The notes: generated by a model not told the origin, from the letters alone. DNA of 64,000 bases from Candidatus Stoquefichus sp. SB1 (GCF_001244545.1 NZ_LN852695.1:62001-126000), one strand, 5' to 3'. Counted from the first letter of the stretch, positions 1 through 9,233 are shown. Program-made: numbers and translations.

Positions 1-42
1 TACTACTATTTAATACAATAGACATGAACTCATAGTGAACTT

Positions 43-62
43 ATACTTCACAAATGAAGTAT
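43..62. repeat. 8-bp inverted repeat in AT-rich leader
   Basis: The arms ATACTTCA and TGAAGTAT are separated by CAAA. No T-run follows on either strand, so an operator is more likely than a terminator. Apart from this and the promoter near 170, the first 212 bases show no gene. Confidence 0.35.
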
Positions 63-145
63 GAAGATATAATATTACTTTTTCATTAATTAACTCTTCT
101 TTTACTAAAAATTAACAAATCATAACGATTAATCCGTCTAATAAC

Positions 146-174
146 TTTGTATTCCCTATATTTAATGTTATAAT
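146..174 (+). promoter_or_regulatory. Putative extended -10 promoter of the GGDEF/EAL gene
   Basis: TATAAT at 169-174 is preceded by TGT, forming an extended -10. A weak -35 (TTTGTA, 146-151) lies 17 bp upstream. The gene begins about 39 bp downstream. Confidence 0.5.
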
Positions 175-212
175 AAAATCAGTGTAAAATATCATGAATA
201 GGAGGAGATTTT

Positions 213-2144
213 TTGTCTTGGAATATAGTTCCTGAGTGTGTATCTATCATTATTCTTATGATCATATGGATATACTCAAGAAAAGGAAGTGCTTTACCAA
301 CTTTAAAGAATCAACTTTTCCAAAGTTGCTTTCTGATTACTTTTTGTGCAATGGCAACAAATATTTTATCTACTGTAATGATTCAATATCTGCATTTATT
401 TCCTATTTGGTTAACTGAACTCATAACAACTCTTTATTTCATTTGTACACCACTTATGGGAATGATTTATTTTCTTTATTCTGCTTCTATTATTTATGAT
501 AATGATTACTTATTCAAAGTTATGTTGATGGGAAGCATTCCTGGTATAGGTTATGTTATTTTGGTTTGTTTAAACCCTGTTCTTCATCTTTTATTTCAAT
601 TAGATTCAATTAATGGTTATACTCGTGGTTCATTAATTGCTGTTACTTATATTATTTTTTACATATATTGCATAGCAAGTGTCATTATTGTCATGATTAA
701 TAAAAAGAAGGTTGATTATCAAATTTATAAAATATTAACAACCTTTCCAATCATTGCTGTTATCGTTATTATTATTCAACAAATTTATCCAACTATTATT
801 TTATCTGGAACTGCAGCAACAATGGCTTTATTAATTATTTATTTACATTTACAAAATAAGCAATTAACAATTGATTCAATTACGAATCTCCCTAATCGTT
901 CTGAATTATTTTCTATGATGGAAATCTTAATTCATAAAAATAATCAAGCTCCTTTTATTCTTATGGTTATTTCTTTAAGAGATTTTAAAAGAATTAATGA
1001 GATCTATGGTCAATTAAAAGGAAATGAATTTTTAAAAATAATTTCACAATTTTTATGTACTATCACAAGTCGAAATCACGTATATCGTTTTAATGGTGAT
1101 GAATTTGCTATTCTCATTCCAGGTGATTCCCAAGAAGAGGTCAAGTCTATTACTCATAAACTGACTGAGAGAATGAATCATTCCTGGCAACTCCATGATT
1201 ATCGAATTCATATTTCTACAGTTATTGGTATCGCAAGTTATCCTTCTAGTGCTATCACTGCTGAAAAGTTAATTACAGCAGTTGAATATGCTGTCATTCA
1301 GGCAAAACATGATCCCCATAAAGACATTTATTATTGCGATTTAGAAATGATGAATTCTATTTCTAGACGTGATGAAATTATTCAAATATTAAAAGATAAG
1401 ATTGCTGATAAAAGTTTTGAACTCTATTATCAGCCAATTATTAATATGGAAACTGGAAAATTTCAATATGCTGAATCTTTACTCAGAATACCTGATTCAC
1501 CTCTAGGACCTTTATATCCAGATGAATTTATTCCGATTGCTGAAGAAACAGGATTAATTATTGAAATGACATATCAAATCATTGATAAAGTTTGTCAATT
1601 TATTCAATTACTGATTAATGATAATATAGAGATGACATCTATTCATATTAATTTTTCTGCTTCTCAATTTAATGAAGATAATCTTGTTGAAAAAGTAATA
1701 AATATTATTGAAAAAAATCAAATTCCTTTTTCCAAAATTAAAATTGAATTTACTGAAACAACTATTGCTAAAAACGTTCAGTTGGTGACTGACTTTACCA
1801 ATACCTTAGCTCAAAAAGGTATCCGCATGGGTCTTGATGATTTCGGAACAGGTTATTCTAATATTGCATCAGTTCTTGATATACCGTTTGGAACAATTAA
1901 ATTAGATAAGAGTTTAATATGGTCAGCTATTGAGCATCCTCGTTCTGCTATTATTGTAAAAAACTTAACACGTGCTTTTCAAGATTTAGGATTATCAGTT
2001 GTTGCTGAAGGAGTTGAAAATGAAGAACATGTACAATTGATTAAAGATTGTCATATTGATTATGTACAAGGCTTCTATTATGCACGTCCAATGGATAAAG
2101 AACAAACAATTAAATTTCTTAAAGAAAAATGCATCTCTAATTAA
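213..2144 (+). CDS. Membrane GGDEF/EAL protein, probable c-di-GMP phosphodiesterase
   Basis: This 643-residue protein has about seven hydrophobic segments in residues 5-230, then a GGDEF domain and an EAL domain. The cyclase signature near residue 293 reads NGDEF, so cyclase activity is doubtful. In the EAL domain the metal-binding Glu is kept in a variant ESL motif (about residue 421), and NFS, TETT, DDFGTGYS, KLDKS, AEGVEN and QGFYYARP are all recognisable. An active c-di-GMP phosphodiesterase is therefore likely, with the membrane part acting as sensor. The start is TTG, supported by GGAGGAG at 201-207. It is monocistronic, with its own promoter and terminator. Confidence 0.88.
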   Translation: MSWNIVPECVSIIILMIIWIYSRKGSALPTLKNQLFQSCFLITFCAMATNILSTVMIQYLHLFPIWLTELITTLYFICTPLMGMIYFLYSASIIYDNDYLFKVMLMGSIPGIGYVILVCLNPVLHLLFQLDSINGYTRGSLIAVTYIIFYIYCIASVIIVMINKKKVDYQIYKILTTFPIIAVIVIIIQQIYPTIILSGTAATMALLIIYLHLQNKQLTIDSITNLPNRSELFSMMEILIHKNNQAPFILMVISLRDFKRINEIYGQLKGNEFLKIISQFLCTITSRNHVYRFNGDEFAILIPGDSQEEVKSITHKLTERMNHSWQLHDYRIHISTVIGIASYPSSAITAEKLITAVEYAVIQAKHDPHKDIYYCDLEMMNSISRRDEIIQILKDKIADKSFELYYQPIINMETGKFQYAESLLRIPDSPLGPLYPDEFIPIAEETGLIIEMTYQIIDKVCQFIQLLINDNIEMTSIHINFSASQFNEDNLVEKVINIIEKNQIPFSKIKIEFTETTIAKNVQLVTDFTNTLAQKGIRMGLDDFGTGYSNIASVLDIPFGTIKLDKSLIWSAIEHPRSAIIVKNLTRAFQDLGLSVVAEGVENEEHVQLIKDCHIDYVQGFYYARPMDKEQTIKFLKEKCISN

Positions 2145-2160
2145 TTGAGGTGCATTTTTT
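2125..2160. terminator. Intrinsic terminator after the GGDEF/EAL gene
   Basis: The arms AAATGCATCTC and GAGGTGCATTT flank a short AT loop and end in T6. The A-run on the left means it could also work on the minus strand. Confidence 0.75.
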
Positions 2161-2271
2161 CTAGATTCATTAGACTCTCTTTTGCAAAGAAATGTCATGA
2201 TTTCTACATCTGTAAGACTCTAAAACGAAACAAAATCATATATATTTTTCAGTTAGAACATTAATATTATT

Positions 2272-3444
2272 CTAGTGATTTCTCATCTTATCCACAAATT
2301 CTTTGATTTTTATAGTTGCAACTTTTAATTCTTCTATACTATAAGCATAAGATACACGAATAAAACCTTCACCCGCTGGTCCAAAAGCAGTACCAGGAAC
2401 ACAGGCTACTTTTTGATCATCTAATAGTTTTTCACAAAACTCATCTGATGTTAACCCTGTTGATTTAATACATGGAAAAACATAAAATGCACCTTGTGGT
2501 TTAAATGTTTCTAGTCCCATATCATTAAATGCCTTGACTAAGAAATTTCTTCTTGTTTTATATGAATCACGCATTTTTAAAACTTCATCCTCACAATGTC
2601 TCAGACCTTCAATAGCACCATATTGAGCAGGTGATGGAGCTGACATAATAACATATTGATGAATCTTATTCATCGCTTTTGTAAGTACTTCATTGGCTAA
2701 AGTATATCCTAAACGCCATCCTGTCATCGCAAATGCTTTTGAAAAACCACTAACAACTATGACTTGATCTTTAATTTCATCAAATGACGCAATTGAACAA
2801 AATTCCTCCTCATAACTTAATTCAGCATAAATTTCATCAGATAAAACAATCATTCCTGATTCTTTAATAATGGGAACAATTTTTTGATAATCTTCTTTTG
2901 TCATAAAACCACCAGTTGGATTAGATGGATAATTCAACAAAATAGCTTTCGTTTTAGGAGTAATAGCTGCCTTCAACAACTCTGGCGTCAATTTGAACTG
3001 ATCTTCATGACGTAAATTAATAGGAACGGGAATTCCTCCTGCTAATTCTACTCCAGGGGTATAAGCAACATAGCCAGGATCCAGAACAATCATTTCATCA
3101 CCAGGATTAAGAATAGCACGAATTGCAATATCAATTCCCTCAGAGCCACCCACTGTCACAATACAGTTCTTATCAGCATGATAAGTGACTCCAAATCTTC
3201 TTTGATAATATTGACAAATTTCTTCTCTTAATTCTAGAAGTCCTTGATTTGCTGTATAGAAAGTACGCCCTTTTTCAATAGAATAGATCGCAGCTTCTCT
3301 AATTGCCCAAGGTGTTGTAAAATCAGGTTCACCAACCCCTAAAGAAATAACTCCTTCCATTTGTGAAGCTAAATCAAAAAACTTACGAATTCCACTTGGC
3401 TTAATGACTTTCACTCTGTCACTTAAAACATCTTCATAATTCAT
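2272..3444 (-). CDS. Class I/II PLP-dependent aminotransferase
   Basis: This 390-residue fold-type I aminotransferase is of the aspartate/aromatic (PatA-like) group. It carries the N-terminal motif GVGEPDFTTP, the NYPSNPTGG substrate/PLP loop, a DEIYAEL segment, and the Schiff-base lysine in SGFSKAFAMTGWRLGY. The C-terminal GPAGEGFIRVSYA contains the substrate-carboxylate Arg. It is expected to move an amino group between an amino acid and a 2-oxo acid in the cytosol; the substrate cannot be read from sequence. Its ATG overlaps the stop of the upstream Lrp gene by one base (TAATG), so the two are translationally coupled and the Lrp protein is its likely regulator. Confidence 0.9.
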   Translation of the reverse strand: MNYEDVLSDRVKVIKPSGIRKFFDLASQMEGVISLGVGEPDFTTPWAIREAAIYSIEKGRTFYTANQGLLELREEICQYYQRRFGVTYHADKNCIVTVGGSEGIDIAIRAILNPGDEMIVLDPGYVAYTPGVELAGGIPVPINLRHEDQFKLTPELLKAAITPKTKAILLNYPSNPTGGFMTKEDYQKIVPIIKESGMIVLSDEIYAELSYEEEFCSIASFDEIKDQVIVVSGFSKAFAMTGWRLGYTLANEVLTKAMNKIHQYVIMSAPSPAQYGAIEGLRHCEDEVLKMRDSYKTRRNFLVKAFNDMGLETFKPQGAFYVFPCIKSTGLTSDEFCEKLLDDQKVACVPGTAFGPAGEGFIRVSYAYSIEELKVATIKIKEFVDKMRNH

Positions 3445-3935
3445 TATGGAGTCACCACCAATCTATCATTTTGACCATCTTCATCCTCAATCAAAACAAC
3501 ACCATTATTCTTATATTGCTTTAACACAAAATAAGTCGATGTCCCAGTTACACCATCAAGACAAGCTAACTTACTAGCCACAAAATGAGCAACCTCCTGC
3601 ATTGTCTTCCCTTTTACAATAGCAACAAACTCAAAACTACCACTCAATAAATACATTGTATCAATTTCATCAAATTTATAAATATGACTAGCAATACGAT
3701 CATATCCATATTCTCTTTCAGGACTTGCATTAATTTGTATTAATGCAGTAACGATTTCTGTATTTGTTAAATCCCAATTGACAATTGTATGATACCCACA
3801 GATAACTTTTTGTTTTTCTAACTCTGTTAATCTTTCAATTACATTATCTTTCGTTTCATCTAAGGCGGCCGCTAGGTCAGTAATCTTCATCCTCGCATTT
3901 TTTTGTAACAAACTTAATAATAATCTATCTTCCAT
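3444..3935 (-). CDS. Lrp/AsnC-family transcriptional regulator
   Basis: This 163-residue protein has an N-terminal winged helix-turn-helix (residues about 1-60, LLSLLQKNARMKITDLAAAL) and a C-terminal RAM/AsnC effector-binding domain with alternating hydrophobic strands. The length is normal for Lrp/AsnC proteins, which sense amino acids and form octamers on DNA. A good ribosome site (AGGAGG) lies 7 bp before the ATG. It is first in a two-gene operon with an aminotransferase, so local control of amino-acid turnover is likely. The effector is unknown. Confidence 0.88.
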   Translation of the reverse strand: MEDRLLLSLLQKNARMKITDLAAALDETKDNVIERLTELEKQKVICGYHTIVNWDLTNTEIVTALIQINASPEREYGYDRIASHIYKFDEIDTMYLLSGSFEFVAIVKGKTMQEVAHFVASKLACLDGVTGTSTYFVLKQYKNNGVVLIEDEDGQNDRLVVTP

Positions 3936-4173
3936 AACGCTTCCTCCTTTAATATAGTATTTATTGTATTACATTTTCTTCCATTAGGAAAGCATTTCTT
4001 TTCATTAACAACAAGAAATCTATCATTTAATTTCCTAAAAACTAAAATTAAGACAATAAAATTTATCTTTATTCATAAATTTACATTCACTTTATAATTT
4101 ACAAGAAAAGTATTTCTCTATTAGTAAATATCATATGATTGTGATAAAATAGATTTATGAAAGGGGTTATATT

Positions 4174-5205
4174 ATGAAAGTATTCTACGTTTCAAGTTAT
4201 GGAAAAAACAACGATAAGGGAATTTATATAATGAAATTTGATGAAGAAACATTAGAAATGAAAAGAGTTCAACAAATTTTAACAAAAGACTTCCCTTCTT
4301 ATATGATTACCAAAAATCATGTCCTTTATGTTGCTTATAAAAATGCAAGTTCTCACAATGATGGTGGAGGCATTGGAAGTTTTACAATTCACTCTGATGA
4401 ATTAATTCTTAATAATAATTATAGTTCAAGTGGACGTTCTTATACTCATTTATGCGTTGATGAAAAGGATCGTTATATTTTTGCAGCAAATTACCATGTT
4501 GGTGCGACTGCTTCATATCAATTAGAAAATGGTATTATTACTCAAAAAATATGTGCTGTACATCATAAGGGACTTGGTCCTGATCTATTAAAAAGACAAA
4601 CTGGACCCCATGCTCATTGTGTTGGTATAACTCCTGATCAGCAATTCGTTTATTCGGTTGACTTAGGAGCTGATAAAGTTGTTATGTATCGTTACAATCA
4701 GGGTGTGCTATTAGAAGATACTGACTTTACTTTAAACATTGTTCCTGGTTCAGGTCCACGACATATGCTTTTTTCTCCAGATGGACGTTTTGCATATTTA
4801 GTTAATGAAATTGCTAATAATATTATGGTTTTTAAATATATTGAAGGACGCTTTAATTTAATTCAGGCTATTCATTGTTTACCTAGACATTTTAAAGGAT
4901 TTTCTAGTGCGTCTGCCATTCGAATGACATCTTCTGGAGAACATTTGTTTGTTTCCAATCGTGGTCATGATAGTATTGCAATGTATCGTGTGAATAAAGA
5001 GACTGGTAAGATTTCTTTACTTTATATGGTTCATACAGGCAAAGGGCCTCGTGATTTTAATATTATTGATGATAAGTATTTAATTGTTGGTTGTCAGGAA
5101 CTGAATTGTTTACAAGTTTTAACTTTTGATGAAGAGGCTGAGAAATTACTGATGAGTGATTCTTCTATTGAACTTCCTGCCCCAGTTTGTATTGCTTTTG
5201 AATAG
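4174..5205 (+). CDS. Lactonase family protein (YbhE/6-phosphogluconolactonase-like beta-propeller)
   Basis: This 343-residue protein follows the seven-bladed propeller pattern of the lactonase family (COG2706). It has repeated blade motifs such as LCVDEKDRYIFAANY, GPHAHCVGITPDQQFVY and GPRHMLFSPDGRFAYLVNE. Characterised members hydrolyse 6-phosphogluconolactone, but the family also includes muconate-cycle-like and uncharacterised enzymes, so the substrate is an inference. AAAGGGG precedes the ATG. It is monocistronic, transcribed away from the Lrp-aminotransferase operon, and ends at a clear terminator. Confidence 0.82.
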   Translation: MKVFYVSSYGKNNDKGIYIMKFDEETLEMKRVQQILTKDFPSYMITKNHVLYVAYKNASSHNDGGGIGSFTIHSDELILNNNYSSSGRSYTHLCVDEKDRYIFAANYHVGATASYQLENGIITQKICAVHHKGLGPDLLKRQTGPHAHCVGITPDQQFVYSVDLGADKVVMYRYNQGVLLEDTDFTLNIVPGSGPRHMLFSPDGRFAYLVNEIANNIMVFKYIEGRFNLIQAIHCLPRHFKGFSSASAIRMTSSGEHLFVSNRGHDSIAMYRVNKETGKISLLYMVHTGKGPRDFNIIDDKYLIVGCQELNCLQVLTFDEEAEKLLMSDSSIELPAPVCIAFE

Positions 5206-5227
5206 TTCTCCATTTGGAGAACTTTTT
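5204..5227 (+). terminator. Intrinsic terminator of the lactonase gene
   Basis: AGTTCTCC and GGAGAACT form a perfect 8-bp stem with an ATTT loop, followed by a short T-run. The stem overlaps the stop codon. Confidence 0.8.
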
Positions 5228-5304
5228 CTATCCTCAAAGAACAGAAATAAAGAGGAATCTTTTTCTTTTCTTCATTATAATTGAAGTATGGAGGTTATAA
5301 GAGA

Positions 5305-5799
5305 ATGGAAGAAATGAGAATCGAAAAGAAAGAGAGTTTTCAAATTATTGGTTTTCCTATTCATACAACAAATCGTAAAAAACAGGCTTCAAAAGCTATT
5401 TTAGAACATTGGAAACAATTTCATGAAGCGAACTTCATTGACCAATTGATTCCGCTTATGGATCAAAAAGATGATGGAATATTAGGTGTTAATGTTTATA
5501 ATGTTGATAAAGATGATGCTAAAAAATTGGATTATTATATCGCTGTGGCTAGTTCTAAGACAGCAAATGATTTAGTTACTTATCAAGTGCCTGAATGTTT
5601 ATGGGCAATTTTCCCTTGTACTACTGATACAATTGGAAAAACAGAAGTGATGGCAATTTCTAAATGGTTACCTAAATCACAATATAAACCTTTAAACTCA
5701 GGCTATATCACTGGGAAAATGAAATCTCAGGCACCTGATATTGAATATTATGGTCAAGATCATTATGCTGAAGTTTGGATTGCTGTAAGAAAAAAATAA
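5305..5799 (+). CDS. GyrI-like small-molecule-binding domain protein
   Basis: This is a stand-alone effector-binding (GyrI-like, COG3708-type) protein of about 164 residues with no DNA-binding domain. Features include the N-terminal strand FQIIGFPIHTTN, DYYIAVA, the VPECLWAIFPC strand and a terminal DIEYYGQDHYAEVWIAV. Such proteins bind hydrophobic or cationic small molecules; some act as drug binders or hydrolases, so function is open. I chose the ATG at 5305 because GGAGG ends 10 bp upstream; an in-frame TTG at 5281 lies before that ribosome site. The convergent neighbour is a MerR regulator with the same kind of C-terminal domain. Confidence 0.78.
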   Translation: MEEMRIEKKESFQIIGFPIHTTNRKKQASKAILEHWKQFHEANFIDQLIPLMDQKDDGILGVNVYNVDKDDAKKLDYYIAVASSKTANDLVTYQVPECLWAIFPCTTDTIGKTEVMAISKWLPKSQYKPLNSGYITGKMKSQAPDIEYYGQDHYAEVWIAVRKK

Positions 5800-5824
5800 A
5801 AAACGTACAATGTACGTTTTTTTA
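5798..5824. terminator. Bidirectional terminator between convergent genes
   Basis: AAAACGTAC and GTACGTTTT form the stem around AAT, with A and T runs on both sides. It serves both the GyrI-like gene and the MerR gene. Confidence 0.8.
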
Positions 5825-6667
5825 TTATAGTTTTCTAACAGGAAATTGAATTTCCGTTAACCATTCATCCTCACTATCCTTATTCCAAATACCATCTATA
5901 TAAGATTCTCTTTGATAACCAATAATTTCATATCCACTTTCCTCAATAAATTGAACTATCGCTTCATATGCTTTTGGTAATGTATAATAAGGTCCTTTAT
6001 GTAAAACACATGCAGCTAGTTCAACTGCTGGAAGAACCTTGAACTGAACAAGTTTAGTATCTTCAGGCTTTTGAGTGATAGCTTCACAAATCTCAGCATG
6101 AATATCTGATTCACGATATTCCTCATCATAATAAATTGTAAAACAGTATTCAGGAATTGCACATTCACAACCAGCTTTTTCCATTTCACTTCCCATTGCT
6201 GGCATACATTCAAAAAGATCCTCATAACTATCCATATGCACCTGCATAGAAGCGACAATTACTTCTGGTATAGATTTCATAACAACACGATAGTCACTAT
6301 TCATACAATTGCCTGCAAGGTATCCTTCCACACATGCAATTTGTTTTTGAATATGTACCATCTCTTGTAATAATTCACATTTCTTTTTTATTAACAAATC
6401 TTTTTCTGAAATACCTTCACTTGCTTTTTTAATTTCTTCCAATGAAAAGCCTAATTCACGCATTGCTAAAATTCTATGTAATTGTGGTAATTGAGCTGAA
6501 GTATAATAACGATAACCATTAATCTCATCTACATACTCTGGTTTTAATAAACCAATATCGTCATAATGTCTTAATGCTTTAATAGTGACTCTATTCATTT
6601 GTGCAAACATACCTATTTTATATAACTTCTGAGGTAACTTCTCTACATAACAATTTTCTCTACTCAT
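5825..6667 (-). CDS. MerR-family regulator with GyrI-like effector domain
   Basis: The N-terminus has a MerR winged helix (KIGMFAQMNRVTIKALRHYDDIGLL, then NGYRYYTSAQL), a coiled-coil linker at about residues 75-115, and a C-terminal GyrI-like ligand-binding domain ending in LTEIQFPVRK. This is the BmrR architecture of multidrug-sensing activators. I placed the start at the ATG at 6667, which has GGAGG 8 bp upstream; upstream ATGs at 6691 and 6682 overlap the preceding gene. It is third in the ABC exporter operon and probably controls the MerR-type promoter at 8166-8196. Confidence 0.87.
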   Translation of the reverse strand: MSRENCYVEKLPQKLYKIGMFAQMNRVTIKALRHYDDIGLLKPEYVDEINGYRYYTSAQLPQLHRILAMRELGFSLEEIKKASEGISEKDLLIKKKCELLQEMVHIQKQIACVEGYLAGNCMNSDYRVVMKSIPEVIVASMQVHMDSYEDLFECMPAMGSEMEKAGCECAIPEYCFTIYYDEEYRESDIHAEICEAITQKPEDTKLVQFKVLPAVELAACVLHKGPYYTLPKAYEAIVQFIEESGYEIIGYQRESYIDGIWNKDSEDEWLTEIQFPVRKL

Positions 6668-6681
6668 CCTTGATTCCTCCA

Positions 6682-7425
6682 TTATTCCCATTTAAATGAT
6701 ACAACAGATATAACACATCCGACAATAGTGATGATAACTAAAATACCAATTGAAAACATCATATGCTCACTTGAAACACCCATTGATATATCTTTTAATA
6801 ATTGAATACCATGTGTAAGTGGTAAAATAGTAGCTACATTTTGTAAAAATGTAGGAAATATTTCAAACGGAATGGTTGCTCCTGATAAAAACAACATTGG
6901 AAAATAAACAAAAGTTGTTACAACATTAGCAATCTTCACTGTTTTACATAAACTTGCAATAACCATACCCAAACTAAACATTGAAAATAAGACAAGAAAA
7001 TATGCTCCAATAAATGCCCATATATTTCCTTGCATGTGATAATCAAAAACAAAGATAGCAATCAATGATACAAGCATTGACGATAACAAAGCTGTTATTA
7101 GAGCAATTATCACTTGTACCAATAACATAAGCATAGGACTCACTGGTGTAACAAAGAAATGCTTTAAAATCTTCTTATCTCGATAATCTGCAAAAGTCAG
7201 TGGTAATCCCATGAATGCTGTTGCACAAATACCAACAGTCAATAATGAAGCAAAAGCACTATCCATAAATGTATATGAACTTTGACTGTTAACTGCTTGA
7301 TTACCTGCAATCATTCCAATCAAACACAAAACACCAACTGGCATACCTACTCCAAATATCAATCCATCTGGACATCTTAATGATAATTTCCCTTCAACTT
7401 TTAACATTGTTAGCATTCTCTTCAT
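6682..7425 (-). CDS. ABC-2 type transporter permease
   Basis: This integral membrane protein of about 247 residues has six predicted transmembrane segments and the ABC-2 pattern, including FADYRDKKILKHFFVTPVSPMLMLLVQ before the third segment and the LFLSGATIPFEIFPTFLQ loop. It is the membrane half of a drug, peptide or lipid exporter. The ATG at 7425 has GAGGAG 8 bp upstream and overlaps the ATPase stop as ATGA, so the two are translationally coupled. An in-frame upstream start at 7452 has no comparable site. Confidence 0.85.
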   Translation of the reverse strand: MKRMLTMLKVEGKLSLRCPDGLIFGVGMPVGVLCLIGMIAGNQAVNSQSSYTFMDSAFASLLTVGICATAFMGLPLTFADYRDKKILKHFFVTPVSPMLMLLVQVIIALITALLSSMLVSLIAIFVFDYHMQGNIWAFIGAYFLVLFSMFSLGMVIASLCKTVKIANVVTTFVYFPMLFLSGATIPFEIFPTFLQNVATILPLTHGIQLLKDISMGVSSEHMMFSIGILVIITIVGCVISVVSFKWE

Positions 7426-8147
7426 ACCAGTTTCTCCTCTCCCATATACCATAAATAAGCTTCTTCTAAATGATCGTAAGGACTTTTTTCAATGATTTCC
7501 TGAACTGTGCCCTCAACCCTTTTTTGCCCATCTTTAATCAGTAACACACGATCACAAAGATTTTCTGCTTCTTCCATATAATGTGTTGTTAATAATATAG
7601 TCATTCCCTGTTTTTTCAACAGTTTTAAAATCTGCCAAACTTCTCGACGGGCTGCAACATCAAGTCCCGTTGTTAATTCATCTAAAAAGATCACTTCCGG
7701 ACTTGGAATTAAAGCAACGACAACTGACAGTCTTTGCCTTTCCCCTCCTGATAATTTATCAACTGGCTGATGAATATACTGTTCTAACTGAAATTGCTTT
7801 AACAGATAATGATAATCTGCTGGATGGCTATACATTGCCGCTCTTTCTTCACATACTTCACCAACTCTTATATTATTTTGATAATGTGATTGCTGTAATT
7901 GTACCCCTACTTTTTCAAATACTGTTTTTCGATGTTTAGCAGCATCCTTCCCCAATAACTTCGCAAAACCACTATCAGGAGTATTTAATCCTAATATACA
8001 TTCTATGGTTGTAGACTTTCCAGCACCATTATGACCCAAAAGACCATAAACCTCTCCTTTTTTGACTTCAAAAGTCAAACAATCAACAACTTTTCTTCCA
8101 TCATAAATCTTTGTTAATTCGTGAACTTCAATACATTTACTCATCAT
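7422..8147 (-). CDS. ABC transporter ATP-binding protein (exporter type)
   Basis: This 241-residue ATPase has Walker A (GHNGAGKST), the signature LSGGERQRL, Walker B IFLDELTTGLD and the switch His in LLTTHYMEE. The usual Pro after the catalytic Glu is Leu here (DELTTGLD), a mild variation. It powers the permease encoded next to it and is the first gene of a three-gene operon ending in a MerR regulator. Two adjacent ATGs (8147, 8144) both follow GGAG, so the exact start is ambiguous by one codon. Confidence 0.9.
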   Translation of the reverse strand: MMSKCIEVHELTKIYDGRKVVDCLTFEVKKGEVYGLLGHNGAGKSTTIECILGLNTPDSGFAKLLGKDAAKHRKTVFEKVGVQLQQSHYQNNIRVGEVCEERAAMYSHPADYHYLLKQFQLEQYIHQPVDKLSGGERQRLSVVVALIPSPEVIFLDELTTGLDVAARREVWQILKLLKKQGMTILLTTHYMEEAENLCDRVLLIKDGQKRVEGTVQEIIEKSPYDHLEEAYLWYMGEEKLV

Positions 8148-8165
8148 CTCTCTCCTTTCAAACCT

Positions 8166-8196
8166 AGGATATATCCTCCTGTTAGGGGAGAGTCAA
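8166..8196 (-). promoter_or_regulatory. MerR-type promoter/operator of the ABC exporter operon
   Basis: On the minus strand the -35 TTGACT (8191-8196) and -10 TATCCT (8166-8171) are 19 bp apart, the long spacer typical of MerR-activated promoters. The spacer holds CTCCCCTAACAGGAGG, an imperfect dyad much like the operators I recall for BmrR-type regulators. The MerR gene of this operon is the obvious candidate regulator. Confidence 0.75.
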
Positions 8197-8200
8197 GAAT

Positions 8201-8226
8201 CAAAAAGGACAAAATAAATTTGTCCT
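8201..8226 (-). terminator. Intrinsic terminator of the HAD gene
   Basis: On the minus strand AGGACAAA and TTTGTCCT form a stem followed by TTTTTGA. It insulates the HAD gene from the exporter promoter immediately downstream. Confidence 0.75.
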
Positions 8227-8229
8227 CAT

Positions 8230-9084
8230 CTATAACTCTAAAAAGTTATCAATTAACCCAAAATGTACAAATGCTTTATAAATACCATCCTTATCTACAT
8301 CATCAGTTACATAATCTGCCATGGCTTTAATCTCATCTCCACCGCTATTAACTGCTACTCCTACATGACAATATTCAAGCATTGGTATATCAATTTTAGC
8401 ATCACCAAATGCAAAAGTATCTTCTATATTTGCATTTAAATATTTTAACAATTCATCAATCGCATGTGCTTTTGTTATATCTTTAACACCTAAATCTCCA
8501 AATAATGCTGTTTCTCCAGCACCACCCCAAGTTCCAGGCTTCAAATCAGGAAATTCTTTTATTGAATCCAAATGATCCTGATAACTTTCCAATATAAAAC
8601 TTACCTTATTCACATCATCACGATACAACTCACCATCAAAAATCATTTCTGGGAAAGCATCTCTCACACGCTTTTGACTTGCTCCTTCAGTTCCTTTACG
8701 TTTACAATATTCCTGAACCACTGGTTCTCCTCTTGTTTCAAAATTTTCACTTGCAAATAATCCATTATTACTCTCTAAATAAAATTCTAAATGACGAGAT
8801 TTTAACCAATCAACAATATGTCGACACTGTTCTTTTGTGATTAATTGATGCATAACAACAGTATCTCCATCTTCTACATAACTCCCATTTCCACCAATCA
8901 TTCCATCTAAACCAATATCCCATAAATAATCATAGACTTCAGCCTTACTTCTCCCTGTACAAATATAAACTCTATGACCTCTTTTTCTTGCTTCTTTAAT
9001 AGCTAAATCAGCAGATTTAGGTAAAACATTCTCATAATCCAGCAAAGTTCCATCAACATCAATAAATATAATTTTCTTATCCAT
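8230..9084 (-). CDS. HAD-IIB (Cof-type) phosphatase
   Basis: This is a HAD hydrolase of about 284 residues with motif I FIDVDGTLLDYENVLP, motif II in VYICTGRS, the Cof cap domain, and motif III/IV FAFGDAKIDIPML followed by GVAVNSGGDEIKAMADYVT. Cof-type enzymes dephosphorylate sugar phosphates, pyridoxal phosphate or similar cytosolic metabolites; the substrate cannot be fixed here. The ATG at 9084 follows AAGGAG with good spacing and puts the DxD motif where expected. It appears monocistronic. Confidence 0.86.
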   Translation of the reverse strand: MDKKIIFIDVDGTLLDYENVLPKSADLAIKEARKRGHRVYICTGRSKAEVYDYLWDIGLDGMIGGNGSYVEDGDTVVMHQLITKEQCRHIVDWLKSRHLEFYLESNNGLFASENFETRGEPVVQEYCKRKGTEGASQKRVRDAFPEMIFDGELYRDDVNKVSFILESYQDHLDSIKEFPDLKPGTWGGAGETALFGDLGVKDITKAHAIDELLKYLNANIEDTFAFGDAKIDIPMLEYCHVGVAVNSGGDEIKAMADYVTDDVDKDGIYKAFVHFGLIDNFLEL

Positions 9085-9172
9085 TTTTGTTCTCCTTTTC
9101 AATCATTTAATTAAATTTATTATAACGAATATTTTTAATAAATTCCTAATATTCATATTTAAAAAAATAAAT

Positions 9173-9201
9173 TTTCATTGATTTCAATGATTTGAATGAA
9201 A
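9173..9201 (-). terminator. Possible weak terminator after thiD
   Basis: TTTCATT and AATGAAA arms flank an AT-rich loop, with a T-rich tract beyond on the minus strand. The stem is weak, so this is tentative. Confidence 0.3.
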
Positions 9202-9233
9202 AAAAGAAATAATTTATCATATGATTGAAATGA

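Noticed and set aside
7422-8147. DELTTGLD in the exporter ATPase as a sign of inactivity
   Set aside because: The catalytic Glu, signature and switch His are intact; Leu for Pro after the Glu need not impair function.
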